DNA from: Syntrophaceae bacterium
GTDB taxonomy: Bacteria > Desulfobacterota > Syntrophia > Syntrophales > UBA2210
DNA: 7,145 nucleotides
Assembly (NCBI GenBank): GCA_030619435.1
Contig: JAUXBI010000089.1
Span: 1-7,145, forward strand
Direction of reading: 5' to 3'
In this document: piece after piece, positions 5,395-7,145 of the stretch
Numbering within the stretch: position 1 is the first letter of the stretch
Layout: each line of letters begins with the position of its first letter
Made by a program: the position numbers and the translations under genes
Notes under the pieces: model-generated
What the model saw: the letters and a program-made list of their open reading frames with translations, nothing else
What the model was told of the DNA's origin: nothing
Database searches by the model: none

Positions 5395-7145
5395 TTACGG
5401 ACATAGTCCGCTGCAGTTAGAACAGCCACAGTTTCTGGGCAGGTAGCCCTGAGCCTGCGTTTCGTCGCCCATCATGGCAAACCCATCTATACTGTCTGAG
5501 CCTGTGAAGCAAACCACAATAAAGGACCTGCTGTCACCAATGGTACCCGTTCCACCTGTTTTTGTAAAACTCAGACTGCTCAGCAAACCAACATACTGGC
5601 TTAATGCGCCGACGGATACCTCTGTATATCCCTGATCACCATCCAGCTCATAAATCTTGATTTTTGCTGTTCCGTCGTTACTGCCAAGATTCGTGATGAC
5701 AATCCCGTCCCACCATTCATCGCTACCAATCGCGGTCGCGGTAAAGTAGGGGAATGTCAGGCAAGCTATTTGCTCTGCAGGGGGTGTCGTCGGGCATCCG
5801 TAGGTGCCGATTACTATCGTCTCTTCAAAAACAACACCGCACGGCGCTTTCTTGATGGTAATCTTAACCGAAACCACATCTTCGAGTGCGACCGTTTCAA
5901 GATCGTAATGAATCATCGGTATATCGACCAGCAGGAATTTGTCGCCGTAGCTCAGCCCGAGGTCACTCTCATCGGTCTCCAGCCATACCGACCTGTTCTC
6001 TGTAGCAACATTACATACATTGGAGTCTGCGGCTACCGGGTCAGTGGTGTCGTTGTAGGTATATGCTGACTGGGTACCGACGATGTCGCCGGACTTGTTT
6101 GAGTAGGCACACAGACCGGAAAGAGCAGGATCTGAAATGCTAGCAGCACTTTCCGTATAGACGGCATCATTTGTGAAATAGAAGCCGTTGTCATCGGAAG
6201 CATCGTTTACCAGGAGCTCCATCTCGATCGTGTAGTCGGCAAGATCCCAAGTACCCATGGTCTTCTCTACAATAAAGTAGTTTCTGACATGCGCCGTGGT
6301 CGGGCAGTAAACGTTACCACTCTCATTATCAAAACCCGGGCAGTATTCATACTCACCACCCTGTGATGATGATCTCGAGCCCACCGGGATATGTCCGACA
6401 GCCTTGGCTTTGCAGTCAAATACTTCATAAGCTGAAGTAATAATGTGAGCGATCTGCGGGTTCGAGGGGATAAACGTATATTTATCGTTCCTGGAGTCCA
6501 CACTCGCGAGGACTACAGGCTGTTCCCACTGCTCCACATTGATGCAGAGGGTGTTGTCAGCCAGTTCCGCGGGATCATTGGTACCGTATTTCCAGACACC
6601 AAGAGTGGTGTAGTCAGCATTCAACTGTTGATCAAGGAAATACAGGATCAGAGAGTCAAGCGGCGACCCCCCTATCATTATACTATCTCCCCCGCTCTCA
6701 CCTATTATATAAACGGTGACACGGTTTCCTCCCGCTATTCCGGTTATCCGAAACATAATACCGGTACCTCCAACTATAGCTGAAGTCCCACTTTCATCCA
6801 CAATAGGACAGCCGGCAATAGGGATATTACCAGCAGGGAGTGCCCCTGTCCAAAAGCTACCTGCCCCAGATGGAGATATTTCAATATCAAAGGACTTGCA
6901 GATAGTTACAAACTCCCCGGTCGCAGGGTTGACAGGCATATCTATCGTGATTACATCTCCATCTGTCAATGTGCTACCCGGATCCCACTGCATCGACCAA
7001 CCACCGGCCTTGTCACAAGACGCATGATAGCCAATCGGTTCAGAGGTAACCTTCACCTCGACCCGGTTTGCTGCCAGAGCCGTTCCGGCAAAGCAAAATA
7101 CCGTAGCGATTGCTATAAAAAATACCAAAGCTTTATTTAACTTCA
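5395..7145 (-). CDS. Secreted Cys-containing surface-type protein with a C-terminal repeat domain and Cys-rich tail (start codon cut by window edge)
   Basis: The frame runs to the right edge, where TG (7145-7144) followed by AAG is preceded by the missing first base of a start codon. The inferred protein, MKLNKALVFFIAIAT..., has 583 residues. A signal peptide is cleaved near A25 (TALA|ANR). Residues 26-455 are beta-rich, acidic and Gly/Asp/Thr-rich, with scattered cysteines (such as C44, C83, C113, C201, C245, C269, C281, C346, C378, C436 and C451). I recognise no family for this part. Residues 461-571 (LTFPYFTATAIGSDEWWDGIVITNLG...) are one copy of the domain repeated in the gene at 2117-3397. 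The protein ends with a Cys-rich tail (C573, C575, C578, C582). The internal TTG 7128 is in frame but would shorten the signal peptide. A surface-layer or extracellular structural role is inference. Its transcription ends at the strong terminator downstream. Confidence 0.8.
   Translation of the reverse strand, partial: KLNKALVFFIAIATVFCFAGTALAANRVEVKVTSEPIGYHASCDKAGGWSMQWDPGSTLTDGDVITIDMPVNPATGEFVTICKSFDIEISPSGAGSFWTGALPAGNIPIAGCPIVDESGTSAIVGGTGIMFRITGIAGGNRVTVYIIGESGGDSIMIGGSPLDSLILYFLDQQLNADYTTLGVWKYGTNDPAELADNTLCINVEQWEQPVVLASVDSRNDKYTFIPSNPQIAHIITSAYEVFDCKAKAVGHIPVGSRSSSQGGEYEYCPGFDNESGNVYCPTTAHVRNYFIVEKTMGTWDLADYTIEMELLVNDASDDNGFYFTNDAVYTESAASISDPALSGLCAYSNKSGDIVGTQSAYTYNDTTDPVAADSNVCNVATENRSVWLETDESDLGLSYGDKFLLVDIPMIHYDLETVALEDVVSVKITIKKAPCGVVFEETIVIGTYGCPTTPPAEQIACLTFPYFTATAIGSDEWWDGIVITNLGSNDGTAKIKIYELDGDQGYTEVSVGALSQYVGLLSSLSFTKTGGTGTIGDSRSFIVVCFTGSDSIDGFAMMGDETQAQGYLPRNCGCSNCSGLCP

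Noticed and set aside
7126..7128. TTG 7128 as the start of the surface protein
   Set aside because: The frame continues to the edge as KLNKA after a nearly complete start codon, which supplies the basic n-region of the signal peptide.
1..7145. CRISPR arrays, tRNA/rRNA genes, transposases or integrases
   Set aside because: No spaced direct repeats, cloverleaf sequences or mobile-element proteins were seen on either strand.

Overview
The window looks like the chromosome of an anaerobic deltaproteobacterium (Desulfobacterota). This is inferred from moderate GC content, secreted proteins built from about 105-residue 'P-H/Y...WW.G..I.N' repeats of a kind I associate with that group, and a gene that is complete only if UGA is read as selenocysteine. 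The assignment rests on style of content, not on a marker gene.

Layout: (i) 1-242, minus strand: the 5' part of a polysaccharide-export ABC transporter permease, whose near-consensus sigma-70 promoter (418-446) has its -10 box inside a perfect palindrome. (ii) 243-653: a divergent intergenic region with two promoters and several small hairpins. (iii) 654-1703 and 1700-2221, plus strand: a translationally coupled pair. The first encodes an exported, 5'-nucleotidase-like (calcineurin-like phosphoesterase fold) protein with an in-frame TGA at codon 47, followed at once by a SECIS-like hairpin. The second encodes a small lipoprotein. (iv) 2117-5225, minus strand: three secreted reading frames. 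In order of transcription they are an unrecognised exported protein, a transglutaminase-elicitor-like protein overlapping it by ATGA, and a four-repeat beta-rich protein. The last two are probably one gene of about 822 codons split by a -1 frameshift near 3493. (v) 5268-5306: a very strong bidirectional terminator. (vi) 5395-7145, minus strand: a 583-residue secreted surface-type protein with one C-terminal copy of the same repeat and a Cys-rich tail; its start codon is cut by one base at the window edge.

The main discovery candidate is the 654-1703 gene. Conventional gene calling would start it at ATG 834 and lose its signal peptide and conserved N-terminal motif. Read through UGA, it is a signal-peptide-bearing protein with a CPSU (CxxU) motif placed where metallophosphoesterase relatives carry Cys-containing loops, while every usual metal-binding motif has degenerated. 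This suggests a metallophosphoesterase scaffold converted to a selenium-based redox or binding role. All complete products in the window carry export signals, so the region is concerned with the cell envelope and secretion.
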